Source of the DNA: Mycobacterium ostraviense
GTDB lineage: Bacteria > Actinomycetota > Actinomycetes > Mycobacteriales > Mycobacteriaceae
Assembly: GCF_002705925.1 (NCBI RefSeq)
Contig: NZ_NKRE01000001.1
Coordinates: forward strand, 3,412,231 to 3,476,230
DNA length: 64,000 bases
Direction of reading: 5' to 3'
The stretch's first letter is position 1; each line of letters opens with the position of its first letter. A program made the translations under genes and the position numbers. Shown piece by piece: positions 1 through 12,290 of this stretch. The notes under the pieces are model-generated. The model did no database searches. It worked only from the letters and a program-made list of their open reading frames with translations, and was not told the DNA's origin.

Positions 1-100
1 ACCTGAGCTAGGAAGCACTCACGACGACACAGGCCCTGCCCAACAGCCCAACCGGTCAACCAGCGTCCCCGCAATGGCCGTAAAACACCACCCTCCTAGG

Positions 101-1202
101 CCTCAAATAAGCGAGTCGGCGGCGGCTGGCCCCGGGATTGCGCGGGATGCGGATCAGGTTGGTGGCGGCGGCGGTTCTTTGAGGTGTTGGACGGCTGTCA
201 GGGGTGTGTGAGCGGCCGTGGTTCAGCTGGATTCCCGCTTGTGCGTGGCTTTTTCGGGTATGTGGGCATGCGGGGCGACGCGGAGTGTGCCGGTGCGGCA
301 CGGGCGAGGGCGTCCGCCGGGTGCGGGCGTGGCATGGGGCGAGAAGTGAAGGGGCGGCGCGGGTGTCAGCCGTAGCGGGTGCGTTCGATGGTGCTGAAGG
401 CGCTGAAGAATCGGTCCAGGGCGGGGTGGTAGCCGATGATCCGGATGGTGATGCCGCGGGCGCGGTGGATGACCATGGCGGGGATGAGGATGTCCTGGGT
501 GCAGAAGCGGCGGAACTCCATGCCGATCATGTCGCGTCGGTCGGTTTTGCGGTGCAGCATCATCGCGAACCAGGACTTGATGTTCCAGGCCAAGGCGGCG
601 ATGACCATGTAGGCCCAGTTGGAGACCAGGTCATAGAGCGGCATGCGCAGCGCGTTCACCCCGTTTTTCAGCTGCTCGATGACATTTTCCTGGTCGCAGC
701 GGTCGTGGGCGCAGGCCACGACCTGGGCGGGGGTCAGCTCGGTGCGGGTGGGCAGTGTCGCGGCGCAGCCGCTCGATGTCTTCGAGCCGGATGCCGCCGC
801 AGGCCACGTTGTAGGCCAGGTTCAACACGTGGTCGGATTCGTGATAGGGCAGGTGCACCTTCAACACTGCAGGTCCTGGTCGATCCGTTCGACCAGCCCC
901 AACCGGGTGACCAGCCGATGCACCGCGGCGATCCCCCCGAAGGCGGTGGCATCGATGTTGGCGCCGACCTCGTAGCGCACCGCGCCCGAGTTCAGCATCG
1001 GCGCGGGCTGCGCGCCCCAGTGCCCCGCCCGCGCATGGCGCACTGCCACCCTGCCCCGCCGGCGCGTGATGTTCCGCCGACCCTGTTCATGCGTTATCTT
1101 CTTCACCACAAAGGCCTTTCCCGCTGAGCTGCGTTGAGGTCGCAAACCCAGCCAGGGTAAAGCCTTTGCCCTATCCTCCCCAGCCGACACGCTTACTCAA
1201 GG
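101..1202 (-). mobile_element. IS1380-family insertion sequence, internally deleted
   Basis: A short insertion-sequence relic bounded by imperfect terminal inverted repeats of about 22 bp. The left end at 101-122 begins CCTCAAATAAGCGAGTCGGC. The reverse complement of 1181-1202 begins CCTTGAGTAAGCGTGTCGGC. Most positions agree. Between them lies a broken transposase on the minus strand with its N- and C-terminal parts joined and the middle missing. A full IS1380-family element is usually 1.5 kb or more, and this one is about 1.1 kb. I see no matching target duplication outside the ends. The right end stops only 8 nt short of the stop codon of the following helicase gene. The first 100 bases of the window hold nothing I can assign. 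Confidence 0.75.
366..1109 (-). pseudogene. IS1380-family transposase, frameshifted and internally deleted
   Basis: Three pieces of one DDE transposase read on the minus strand. The N-terminal piece (about 1109-866) contains GANIDATAFGGIAAVHRL and LGLVERID. After a one-base frameshift near 866 the next piece reads KVHLPYHESDHVLNLAYNV and RLEDIERLR (about 866-765). It then jumps, near 755-765, into the C-terminal block VACAHDRCDQENVIEQLKNG (about 720 to 366), which ends in the conserved NWAYMVIAALAWNIKSWFAM stretch. The central part with most catalytic acidic residues is absent, so the element cannot move by itself. The start near 1109 (GTG) is uncertain. The family call rests on recognition of the ENVIEQLKNGV block. 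Confidence 0.8.
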
Positions 1203-1210
1203 ACTACGCG

Positions 1211-3529
1211 CTAGCTCAAGGCTAGCTCCGCAAGCACCAGTCGTAGCACCGACACAGCCCCCGCCTTGTCTAGTGGGTCGTTGCCGTTGCCGCATTTGGG
1301 CGATTGCACACACGACGGGCATCCGTTCGGGCATTCGCAGGCCTCGATGGCCGCGGCGGTGGCTTCCAGCCAGGTGCCGGCCCGACGGAAGCCGCGCTCG
1401 GCGAACCCGGCTCCGCCCGGATAGCCGTCGTAGACGAAAACTGTTGGCAGCCCGTCGGGCCCGATCGCGGTGGACAGCCCGCCGATATCACCGCGGTCGC
1501 AGCTGGCCAGCAACGGCAGCAGCCCGATGGCCGCGTGTTCGGCGGCATGCAATGACCCGGGAATCCGTGGCGCATCAATCCCCTTGCGGGCCAGGGAATC
1601 CGGGGCAATCGAGTACATGACCGCAGTCGTGGGCAACACCTGTTCGGGCATATCCAGCTCGACGAAGTCGATCACCTCTCCGTTGAGCCGGCGGCGCAGA
1701 TATCCCACGACCTGATGAGTGACGGTCACCGGCACCAGGCCCAGCGTGACGGCGCCATATTCCAACCGCTCACCGGTTCCGGTCACGCCAATATCGGTGA
1801 CCTCGCGCGCGAATGTGGCATACCCCGGATCTTCGGCGCGGACGAAGGCGATCCCTTCCTCGAAATCCAGCGAGTCTACGACGTAGCTTTCGCCCTGGTG
1901 CAGATAAACCGCGCCTGGATGCACGCAAGTCGGTGCCCGGCCCGTATCGACACTGCCCAGCAGCCGCCCGGTGCCGGACTCCACGATGACGATCTGGCCG
2001 CCGATCGAGCCCCGAATGTCCACTGCCGCATGGGGTTCCACTCCCGGGGCAGGGAAGTACTTGCCGCCCCGCCGGCGCAGCAGCCCGTCGTCGACCAGTC
2101 CAGCAGCCACCTCCACCGCGCCCAGCGAGCGTACCTCGGCCTCTTCGAGGGGTAATTCGACTGCGGCGCACAGCAATTGCGGACCCAGAAGATGGGGGTT
2201 GCCCGGGTCGATCACCACCCGCTCGACCGGCTTGCCCAACAACGCGGCCGGATGGTGCACCAGATACGTGTCCAACGGATCGTCGCGGGCGACCAATACC
2301 ACCAGCGCGCCCTGACCGCGTCGGCCGGATCGTCCCGCTTGCTGCCAGAACGACGCAACGGTCCCGGGGAAGCCGGCCAGTACCACCGCGTCCAGCCCGG
2401 CGATGTCGACACCCAACTCCAAAGCGTTGGTGGTGGCCAGCCCCCGCAACCGGCCCTCGGCCAGCGCGTGCTCCAACGCGGTGCGGTCCTCCGCCAGATA
2501 TCCGGCCCGATACGACGCCACCAGGCCGGACAACTCCGGGGCGACGTCGTCGAGCCGCGCCCGGGCGCACAGCGCGGTCAGCTCCGCAGCGCGGCGTGAC
2601 CGCACGAACGTCAGCGTCTGTGCGCCCTCGGCGATCAGGTCGGCCATCAGCCGCGCCGCCTCGGCGCCCGCGGATCGTCGAACCGGGGCGCCGTTCTCCC
2701 CGGTCAGATCGGTGCGCAGGGCGGGCTCCCACAACGCCACCGTGCGCGCCCCCTGGGGCGACCCGTCGTCAACCACCTCCGCGACCGGCTGGCCGATGAG
2801 TTCCGCGGCGGTCTGGCCGGGGGAGTCCGTTGTGGCGCTGGCGAATATCACCGTCGGGCCGCAACCCGGCTCGGCCGAGTACCGGGCGCACAGCCGCAAT
2901 AGCCGGCGCAGCACCATCGCCACATTCGAGCCGAAAACTCCACGGTAGTAATGACATTCGTCAACAATCACAAAACGAAGCCCGCGCAGCAGCACCGCCC
3001 AGCGGGCATGGTTGCGCAGTATCGACAGGTGGACCATGTCCGGATTGGAGAACAGCCAGCGCGATCGTTCGCGCGCAAAGCGCCGCACCTCGGCGGGACT
3101 GTCGCCGTCGTAGGCGGTGGGGGCGACGTCGTTGACCGGGACGGCGGCGGTCAGCGCATGGGCCGCGCGCAACTGGTCGTGGCCCAGCGCCTTGGTCGGC
3201 GACAGGTACAGCACCCGGGCCCGCGGATCCGTCGCCAGCGCATTGAGCACCGGCAGCTGGTAGGCCAGTGACTTTCCCGACGCCGTGCCGGTGCTGACCA
3301 CCACGTGCCGGCCCTCGTGCGCCAGTTCGGCGGCCTCGAGTTGGTGCGACCACGGCACGGTGATACCGCGGTCGACGAACGCGCGAACCACGTTGGGGGC
3401 GGCCCATTCCGGCCAACCGGTTGGTCGGCCAGGCTGCGGCGGCAGCTCGGCCAGGTGGCGCAGCGGAGACTCGCCGGGCGGGGTACCGGCGAGTGCAGCG
3501 GCGAGCAGTTCGCTGCCGAAACTCGCCAT
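1211..3529 (-). CDS. DEAD/DEAH-box helicase with DUF1998 cysteine-rich tail (MrfA/YprA-like)
   Basis: A 772-residue superfamily 2 helicase, probably the orthologue of H37Rv Rv3649. Residues 80-87 form the Walker A motif TGTASGKS and residues 190-193 the Walker B box DECH. Helicase motif VI is seen in QQAGRSGRRGQ. The C-terminus carries a cysteine cluster, C731, C733, C737, C740 and C746, typical of the DUF1998 domain that closes YprA/MrfA proteins; in Bacillus this family works in mitomycin damage repair. I chose the ATG at 3529, preceded by a GAAGGGTG ribosome site. A longer frame to 4021 would run through cspA on the other strand and gives a non-conserved leader. The gene diverges from cspA across about 250 bp. 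Substrate and partners are inferred from the family only. Confidence 0.88.
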   Translation of the reverse strand: MASFGSELLAAALAGTPPGESPLRHLAELPPQPGRPTGWPEWAAPNVVRAFVDRGITVPWSHQLEAAELAHEGRHVVVSTGTASGKSLAYQLPVLNALATDPRARVLYLSPTKALGHDQLRAAHALTAAVPVNDVAPTAYDGDSPAEVRRFARERSRWLFSNPDMVHLSILRNHARWAVLLRGLRFVIVDECHYYRGVFGSNVAMVLRRLLRLCARYSAEPGCGPTVIFASATTDSPGQTAAELIGQPVAEVVDDGSPQGARTVALWEPALRTDLTGENGAPVRRSAGAEAARLMADLIAEGAQTLTFVRSRRAAELTALCARARLDDVAPELSGLVASYRAGYLAEDRTALEHALAEGRLRGLATTNALELGVDIAGLDAVVLAGFPGTVASFWQQAGRSGRRGQGALVVLVARDDPLDTYLVHHPAALLGKPVERVVIDPGNPHLLGPQLLCAAVELPLEEAEVRSLGAVEVAAGLVDDGLLRRRGGKYFPAPGVEPHAAVDIRGSIGGQIVIVESGTGRLLGSVDTGRAPTCVHPGAVYLHQGESYVVDSLDFEEGIAFVRAEDPGYATFAREVTDIGVTGTGERLEYGAVTLGLVPVTVTHQVVGYLRRRLNGEVIDFVELDMPEQVLPTTAVMYSIAPDSLARKGIDAPRIPGSLHAAEHAAIGLLPLLASCDRGDIGGLSTAIGPDGLPTVFVYDGYPGGAGFAERGFRRAGTWLEATAAAIEACECPNGCPSCVQSPKCGNGNDPLDKAGAVSVLRLVLAELALS

Positions 3530-3778
3530 TAACACACCCTTCGACAACTCGTCCACGACAGAAGTCTGTCGCCGACGCGACGAACATGGTTGACTGATTG
3601 CGGTCGCAGCTTCTGTGTTCGTGTCAAACTTTCGCAGGATCGACGTTGCGGCCGCGGTTCCTGCGAGGTTATCGGTCGGGTTAAGTTCCGGCGACTCTGC
3701 GAGGTATGGCGGTCGCAGCTTGGCCCGGGGCACCGAGAGGCGGTGCACCGCACCCAGAAGAAAAGGAAAGATCGAGAA

Positions 3779-3982
3779 ATGCCACAGGGAACTGTGAAGT
3801 GGTTCAACGCGGAGAAGGGGTTCGGCTTCATCGCCCCCGAGGACGGTTCCGCGGATGTGTTTGTCCACTACACGGAGATCCAGGGTTCGGGCTTCCGCAC
3901 CCTCGAAGAGAACCAGAAGGTCGAGTTCGAAATCGGCCACAGCCCTAAGGGCCCCCAGGCCACCGGAGTCCGCTCCCTCTGA
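3779..3982 (+). CDS. cspA: Cold-shock protein CspA
   Basis: A 67-residue single cold-shock domain protein that binds single-stranded RNA/DNA and acts as an RNA chaperone. The start reads GTVKWFNAEKGFGFIAPEDG, containing both RNA-binding motifs: KGFGFI as RNP1 and VFVHY as RNP2. The ATG at 3779 follows an AAGGAAAG ribosome site; an in-frame extension to 3590 has no cold-shock similarity. The long upstream gap to the divergent helicase gene (3530-3778) leaves room for a structured leader, as is common for csp genes. A strong terminator follows directly. Confidence 0.95.
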   Translation: MPQGTVKWFNAEKGFGFIAPEDGSADVFVHYTEIQGSGFRTLEENQKVEFEIGHSPKGPQATGVRSL

Positions 3983-3999
3983 TCCGAGCGGTTCTGACG

Positions 4000-4044
4000 A
4001 ACCCCCCGGCGCAGCCCGCACAGCGGGTCGGGCCGGGGGGTTTT
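4000..4044 (+). terminator. Rho-independent terminator after cspA
   Basis: AACCCCCCGGC at 4000-4010 pairs with GCCGGGGGGTT at 4032-4042 around a 21-nt loop, followed by a T run (TTTT at 4041-4044). It lies 18 nt after the cspA stop codon and insulates cspA from the next gene. Confidence 0.8.
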
Positions 4045-4193
4045 CGTTACCTCAGGTGCACCAGGTCGCGCGAGGCGCAAGCGGCTGCTGTGTCTGCTCG
4101 GCAAGCTCGGCCGGGGCCCAGCGGCACCGCACCTGGCCGCCGCGCCGGATACGCAGCAGCCGCGGATCGACTCGCTGGCCTACTGTCGGTGGC

Positions 4194-4772
4194 GTGAGCC
4201 AGCTTTCCTTCTTCGCCGCGGAGTCCGTGCCGCCCGCGGTGGACGATCTTTCCGGAGTGCTGGCGGCCTCGGGCCAGATCGTCATGGTCGGCACGGGTGC
4301 CCGGCTGTCGGTGGTTGTCAGCGAACTGTGGCGAGCCGTCGGTCTCGCCGAAATGATGCGCGAGGCCGGCCTGGTCGCTGAGATCGCCCGTACCGACGAG
4401 GACACCCCCCTGGTGCGCACCGCCGCGGATCCGACGCTGCGCCCGATCGCCGCGGCCTGGACCCGCGGTGCGGTGAAGACGGTGCCCCCGCGATGGCTGC
4501 CCGGGCCGCGGGAGCTGCGGGCGTGGACGCTGGCGGCCGGCAGCCCGGAAGCCGACCGCTATCTGCTGGGCCTCGATCCGCACGCTCCCGACACCTATTC
4601 GCCGCTGGCGTCGGCGCTGATGCGGGTCGGCATCGCGCCCACCCTGATCGGCACCCGAGGCGCCCGGCCGGCGTTGCGGGTCAGTGGCCGGCGCAGGCTA
4701 TCGCGCCTGGTAGAGAACGTGGGGGAACCTCCGGACAGCCCCGATGCGTTGGCTCAGTGGCCACGGGTCTGA
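4194..4772 (+). CDS. Conserved mycobacterial hypothetical protein (Rv3647c-like)
   Basis: A 192-residue protein starting at GTG 4194 with MSQLSFFAAESVPP. It has no transmembrane segment or signal peptide that I can see. The middle is rich in Ala/Arg/Pro and includes WLPGPRELRAWTLAAGS; the end is a basic RRRLSRLVEN stretch. I recognise it as the conserved gene that sits between cspA and topA in mycobacteria (Rv3647c). Its function is unknown. Position beside topA and cspA suggests a nucleic-acid-related role, but nothing in the sequence proves it. Upstream in-frame codons overlap the cspA terminator, so the 4194 start is preferred. Confidence 0.8.
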   Translation: MSQLSFFAAESVPPAVDDLSGVLAASGQIVMVGTGARLSVVVSELWRAVGLAEMMREAGLVAEIARTDEDTPLVRTAADPTLRPIAAAWTRGAVKTVPPRWLPGPRELRAWTLAAGSPEADRYLLGLDPHAPDTYSPLASALMRVGIAPTLIGTRGARPALRVSGRRRLSRLVENVGEPPDSPDALAQWPRV

Positions 4773-4966
4773 GGGCCCGCCGACGCTGGTGTCTCAGGTA
4801 GCCGGTTTGCGCAGGCGCGCCCAAGGGTGCGAAATTGTCAGGTGCCCACGGGCGAGGGGACGGTGGCGTACCGGAATTTCACCTGAGATTCAGTGCCGGT
4901 CTGGCACTCTTCCTACCGGGGGCGGTTCCGTGGGGAGCCAGGATCAGAGATGGAGCGTAACCGCAG

Positions 4967-7771
<2,805 letters not shown>

Positions 7772-8208
7772 CGCCAGGTTCGCAAGTGAGCCAACAGCTG
7801 TGGGTTCTCGGAGGCTTTCGCAGGTGATCTGCCTGGTCCGGGCCGCCGCGATCAGATCTTTCACATGGATCTCAGGCGGAGTCGGTACCCAGTTTGCCCG
7901 TCTTTGAGCGACAAGCCAAGGTGACCACGAATGGGGCTGGTCAACGATGTCCTCTTGCGCAGCCTTGGCTGCCCACGCACACCTTGGGCTCTGTTATCGG
8001 CACGCCGATACCGCTCCTTCGCTCGAACCTCTTGTGACGGCGGGCGTTCGGGGGATGTCTTACGTGCTCACCGAATCGGCTGTCATGTCGCCGGATCGAG
8101 TGTGCCGTGGCGGCTTTGAGAGTGTATGGAGGGCGGGAACCGCCGCGATCGGCCGCCCTGACGGCACGCTCGGCGCCGTCAGCGCACAGTCGATGCCGCC
8201 AGCGCCGC
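7772..8208 (+). other. Intergenic stretch without a supported gene
   Basis: About 440 bp between topA and a hydrolase remnant. Short open frames exist in several frames, but none has a recognisable motif or a ribosome site. It probably holds the topA 3' end and the eroded 5' part of the hydrolase pseudogene. Confidence 0.5.
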
Positions 8209-8472
8209 GTGATCCTGTCGCTGTACCGCTCGGCGCGCCAACCCGCGATGGCCGAGGCGGGCCGTGCACTGGAGAATGCTGCGGCCCGGCCGGATCTGTC
8301 GCTACTTGCCACCGAGGACCCCTACATCGGCTCCGAGGAACTCCGTCGCCGTGCCGCGCGCCAGGCCGGAGCCCGCACCGAGGTGCTCGATGGGCTCGGA
8401 CACTGGTGGATGGTGCCGGACCCGGCTCGTAGCGCGGAGGCTCTTACCCACTTCTGGGAGACGCTTGGCTAG
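8209..8472 (+). pseudogene. Alpha/beta hydrolase, C-terminal remnant
   Basis: Only the last 87 residues of an alpha/beta hydrolase remain. They include LSLYRSARQPAMAEAG, LLATEDPYIG (the strand carrying the catalytic acid region) and VLDGLGHWWMVPDP with the catalytic histidine in GLGHWW. The N-terminal half with the HG oxyanion hole and the GxSxG nucleophile is missing, and the upstream in-frame sequence is unrelated. It sits in a decayed strip before a broken LuxR-type gene. Its original substrate cannot be told. Confidence 0.7.
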
Positions 8473-8551
8473 GCTGCACCGGCTCGATTGCGATCACGGC
8501 AAATCGACGAGATTTGTGGTGACTTTACCGAGGTGCTCCTATGCTGTCCCG

Positions 8552-9239
8552 GTGCGTTTGTCGTGGCCGCTTTCGGGCCGCGCCGAGGAGTTGCGGAGCA
8601 TCGGGGCCGCGATTGCGGATCCGGACTCAGCGGGCATTCCCGTGTGCGAGGCCGCGGGCGTCGGCAAGAGCCGAGTAGCCCGCGAGGCGCTGGAGGCTGC
8701 CGCATCCGAAAGCTGCATCGTGCGTTAGGTTGTCGGCACCACGGCGGGTCAGAATTTGCCATTCGGCGCCCTCTCCTCATGGGCGGTACCGGCCGACGGC
8801 GGTAATTTGCAGCTGGCCCGTGCCGTGATCGAGGCGCTGATCGCCGCACCGGACGGCGCCCCCGTCGTTGTCGGTGTCGACGACGCGCATCTGCTGGATG
8901 GGCTGTCGGTATTCGCCTGGCAGCAGATCGCCCAGCGCGCCGCGGCGAAACTTGTGCTGACTGCGCTGCTCGACGCGAGCAGCGGCGCTTGCTGAACAGT
9001 GCGGCGGCGCCAGCACCCCGGCGCTATGCCGGACTAGTGAACGGTTGCCGCTCACCGACAGGGAACGCGAGATCGCGATGCTACTCGGGCAGGGGTTGTC
9101 GGGCCGCGCGGTTGCCGAGCGACTGATCCTATCCGTTCGCACCGTCGAGGGACATATTTATCGCGCGATGGCCAGAACAGGCGTGACAAGCCGCGAGGAA
9201 CTCGCGGCGCTGTTGTGCCAGCAGCGATCGCGTCGGTAG
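8552..9239 (+). pseudogene. LuxR-family large ATP-binding regulator, collapsed
   Basis: Remnant of a large ATP-binding LuxR-type regulator. The GTG at 8552 starts WPLSGRAEELRSIGAAI and a Walker A EAAGVGKSR. A TAG at 8726-8728 then breaks the frame. The same frame continues with LPFGALSSWAVP and a Walker B-like VVVGVDDAHLLDG to a stop at 8993-8995. The C-terminal LuxR helix-turn-helix lies in another frame at 9045-9239: LTDREREIAMLLGQGLSGR and LSVRTVEGHIYRAMA. Members of this family are usually 800-1000 residues, so several hundred central residues are gone. The helix-turn-helix piece has no clear start of its own. Confidence 0.82.
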
Positions 9240-9260
9240 TGCGGACGGTGTCGGGCCATC

Positions 9261-10865
9261 CTAGCCGCGCATCTCGCTGGACACCTCTTCGCTCGAAACC
9301 TCTTCGGGCGCAGCCAGATTCAGCGGTCTAGCCAACTGGGTGGGTGCGGCGCGCCCCCGCAGCTCGACGACTTCGCCGACATCCCAGCACAGCGCCTCGG
9401 CGTCGAGCGCGCCGCTGACCGCGATGGCCGACGCCAGCACGTGGCCCGCTTCGAGCTTGGCCAGTTCGGTGAGTCGCGCGGCCTCGTTGACCGGGTCGCC
9501 GATCACGGTGTATTCGAAACGGGCTTGCGCGCCGATGTGGCCGGCGATGGCCCGTCCCGCCGACACCCCGATTCCGAATTCGGCCGACCCCAGCACCGGG
9601 ATGAGCGCGTCGTGCAGTTCCCGCGCGGCGCACAACGCGGCGCCGGCACCGTCGGGGTGTTCGATCGGTGCGCCGAAGATCGCCAGCGCGGCGTCGCCCT
9701 GGAATTTGTTGACGAAGCCGCCGTGCCGGCCGACGGTATCGACCACCACCTGGAAGAACTCGTTGAGCAGATGAACCACCTCGGCGGGCGGTCGCGTGGC
9801 GGCCAGCTGGGTGGAGCCCACCAGGTCCACGAACAACACCGCGACGTCGCGTTCCTGACCGCCCAACTCGGTGCCGCGCTCGATGGCGCGGCGGGCCACG
9901 TCTTCGCCGACATAGCGACCGAACAGGTCACGCAGCCGCTGCCGCTCGGACAGGTCCCGGACCATGTCGTTGAAGCCGGCCTGCAGCAAGCCGAGCTCGC
10001 TGGCGTCATAGATCTGCATGTGAGCGTTGTAGTTGCCGCGCTGTACCTCGGAGAGGGCCCAGCGCAGCTGGCGCAGCGGATCGGCGATCGACATGGCCAC
10101 CAGCAGGGTGCTGACGAACCCGATGCCCAGCGCCGCCAATGCCAGCAACAGGATGGGATCGAACAGCTTCTCCGGTGTGGTGTGCAGCAACGCGATCTTG
10201 TCGGAGACCACCGCCAGCACGATCGCCAGCAGCGGCACCGCGGTGGACAGCACCCAGGCCAGCATCAAGCGCAGGATGACGCCGGGTGTCCGCAGGTTTT
10301 CCGGCACGCCGCTGCGCAGCGCGGCCACCGCGACGGGCCGCAGGACCCGCTCGGACTGCAGGTAGCCGATGATCGCGGTCGCGGTGGCCCCCAGCGCCGT
10401 GGCGACCACGACGACGGGCGCGGCGTAGCGGGCCACCGACCAGCTGGCGACGATGAAGACCACACTTCCGATGGCCCACACCACGAGGCTGATCGCGGTT
10501 CGGTAGAAGGGCATCCGCAATACGCGCCTGCGGGCCAGCTCGGTGGCGGCCGGATCAGCCTCGGCGAGAAGGTTGTCGCGCCGCTGCCATCGGAAAACTG
10601 GTACCAGCAGTTTGAAGTTCGCCGCGACCCCGGCGAAAAACACGACGTGCGCCGACAGTACGAAGATGACCAGGTTGAGGCGCGGCAGGTCCTGCAGCTG
10701 GATCCGATCACCCGGTGGCAGGCCGTAGCGGAGGAAGCCGAGGACGAAGAGCGCCCCAATGATGTCGGACTGCAGCATGCTCAGCGAAAACACCGGCCAC
10801 GGGGTGCGCACCACCCACCGGACGAACGCGCTGATCCGCCTGGGCAATGCTGCCACGGTAGCCAC
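9261..10865 (-). CDS. Membrane-bound class III adenylate cyclase with HAMP domain (Rv3645-like)
   Basis: A 534-residue protein that makes cAMP at the membrane. The N-terminal half has about six hydrophobic segments. A HAMP linker follows (SIADPLRQLRWALSEVQRG), then a C-terminal class III cyclase domain. Key catalytic blocks are present: VAVLFVDLVGST with a metal-binding Asp, NKFQGDAALAIFGAP with the substrate Lys and second Asp, and VIGDPVNEAARL with the transition-state region. In H37Rv the orthologue Rv3645 is one of several cyclases of this layout. It diverges from the DNA polymerase III gene over 152 bp, which must hold both promoters. The stop lies 21 bp from the end of the LuxR pseudogene. 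Confidence 0.92.
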   Translation of the reverse strand: MATVAALPRRISAFVRWVVRTPWPVFSLSMLQSDIIGALFVLGFLRYGLPPGDRIQLQDLPRLNLVIFVLSAHVVFFAGVAANFKLLVPVFRWQRRDNLLAEADPAATELARRRVLRMPFYRTAISLVVWAIGSVVFIVASWSVARYAAPVVVVATALGATATAIIGYLQSERVLRPVAVAALRSGVPENLRTPGVILRLMLAWVLSTAVPLLAIVLAVVSDKIALLHTTPEKLFDPILLLALAALGIGFVSTLLVAMSIADPLRQLRWALSEVQRGNYNAHMQIYDASELGLLQAGFNDMVRDLSERQRLRDLFGRYVGEDVARRAIERGTELGGQERDVAVLFVDLVGSTQLAATRPPAEVVHLLNEFFQVVVDTVGRHGGFVNKFQGDAALAIFGAPIEHPDGAGAALCAARELHDALIPVLGSAEFGIGVSAGRAIAGHIGAQARFEYTVIGDPVNEAARLTELAKLEAGHVLASAIAVSGALDAEALCWDVGEVVELRGRAAPTQLARPLNLAAPEEVSSEEVSSEMRG

Positions 10866-11017
10866 GAGCCCACCGTATCCGGCGGTAGTGACTGGCCGGA
10901 AACTTACGGCCGCCCCGGCACGTCGCCGCGGACCGGCCGAAGCGTCGAAAGGTTACGAGATGGTCGCGAAACGGCGGCCAATCGGTCTCTGTCGGCAGGG
11001 ACTAATAATGTGCACCA

Positions 11018-12235
11018 ATGATGTCCGGGGTGTTTACGAGGCTGGTAGGCCAGGACGCGGTGAAAAACGAGCTGATCGCCGCCGCCAGGTCGGCTCGTGG
11101 TGACAACCGTCACAGCCTCGCCGGCGACGGAAATATGACACACGCGTGGCTGATCACCGGTCCACCGGGTTCTGGCCGGTCGGTGGCGGCATTGTGCTTC
11201 GCGGCCGCGCTGCAATGCACCGGGGATCCCGAGGACGGGGGTCCCGGATGTGGACGCTGCCGGGCCTGCGCGACGACGATGGCCGGCACCCATGCCGACG
11301 TACGACGCGTCATTCCCGAGGGCCTGTCCATCGGCGTCGACGAGATGCGGGCCATCGTGCAGATCGCATCCCGGAAGCCCACCACCGGACACCGCCAGAT
11401 CGTGCTGATCGAGGATGCCGATCGGCTGACCGAAGGTGCCGCCAACGCGCTGCTCAAGGTGGTGGAGGAGCCGCCGGCATCGACGGTGTTCCTGCTGTGC
11501 GCGCCCTCGGTGGACCCCGAAGACATCGCGGTCACGCTGCGATCCCGATGTCGGCATGTCGCGCTGGTGACGCCCTCGACCGCGGCGATCGCCCAGGTGC
11601 TGGCCGACAGCGACGGTTTGGATACCGAAACCGCGGCGTGGGCGGCGTCGGTCAGCGGCGGTCATGTGGGACGGGCCCGGCGGCTGGCCACCGACCCGGA
11701 GGCCCGGCAGCGACGGGAGCGGGCGCTGGGGTTGGCGCGTGACGCCGTGACGCCGTCGCGCGCCTACGCCGCTGCCGAGGAGCTGGTCGCCGCCGCCGAG
11801 GCCGAGGCGCTGGTGCTGACCGCGGACCGGGCCGAGGCCGAGACGGAAGAGCTGCGCACGGCGCTGGGGGCCGGCGGCACGGGTAAAGGAACCGCCGGGG
11901 CGATGCGCGGCGCCACGGGTGCGATCAAAGAGCTGGAACGACGCCAGAAATCCCGTCACACCCGCGCCTCGCGGGATGCGCTGGACCGGGCGCTGATCGA
12001 CCTAGCGGGCTATTTCAGGGACGCGTTGCTGGTGTCGGTGAACGCGGCCGCGGTAGCTGCCAATCACCCGGACATGGCCGACCGGGCCGCGGCGTTGGCC
12101 GCACATGCCACACCCGATCGGCTGTTGCGTTGTATTGAGGCCGTGTTGGCCTGCCGCGAAGCGCTGGCGATCAACGTCAAACCCAAGTTCGCGGTCGACG
12201 CCATGGTGGCCACCATCGGCCAACAGCTTGGGTGA
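11018..12235 (+). CDS. holB: DNA polymerase III delta' subunit
   Basis: A 405-residue clamp-loader subunit. Residues after the start read FTRLVGQDAVKNEL. A Walker A-like P-loop GPPGSGRS has Arg in place of the usual Lys, as is common in delta' proteins that do not hydrolyse ATP. A zinc-binding cysteine cluster, CGRCRACATT, follows. Further on are LIEDADRLTEGAANALLKVVEEPP and the sensor-like LRSRCRH. It works with DnaX and delta to load the beta clamp. ATG codons at 11018 and 11021 are both possible. A TAATAAT box at 11003-11009 lies only 8 nt upstream, so the message is probably leaderless. Confidence 0.92.
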   Translation: MMSGVFTRLVGQDAVKNELIAAARSARGDNRHSLAGDGNMTHAWLITGPPGSGRSVAALCFAAALQCTGDPEDGGPGCGRCRACATTMAGTHADVRRVIPEGLSIGVDEMRAIVQIASRKPTTGHRQIVLIEDADRLTEGAANALLKVVEEPPASTVFLLCAPSVDPEDIAVTLRSRCRHVALVTPSTAAIAQVLADSDGLDTETAAWAASVSGGHVGRARRLATDPEARQRRERALGLARDAVTPSRAYAAAEELVAAAEAEALVLTADRAEAETEELRTALGAGGTGKGTAGAMRGATGAIKELERRQKSRHTRASRDALDRALIDLAGYFRDALLVSVNAAAVAANHPDMADRAAALAAHATPDRLLRCIEAVLACREALAINVKPKFAVDAMVATIGQQLG

Positions 12236-12290
12236 TTTGCCCGCCTGCCGTAGACTCGTGCCGCCCGGCGCGATGGCGTCATCGGGTACA

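Noticed and set aside
3530..4021. N-terminal extension of the helicase frame to 4021
   Set aside because: It runs antisense through cspA and has no family similarity. ATG 3529 with a ribosome site gives the expected length.
9441..11021. 526-residue plus-strand frame opposite the cyclase gene
   Set aside because: Composition (Gln, His, Arg, Gly) is typical of an antisense shadow, while the minus strand has clear cyclase motifs.
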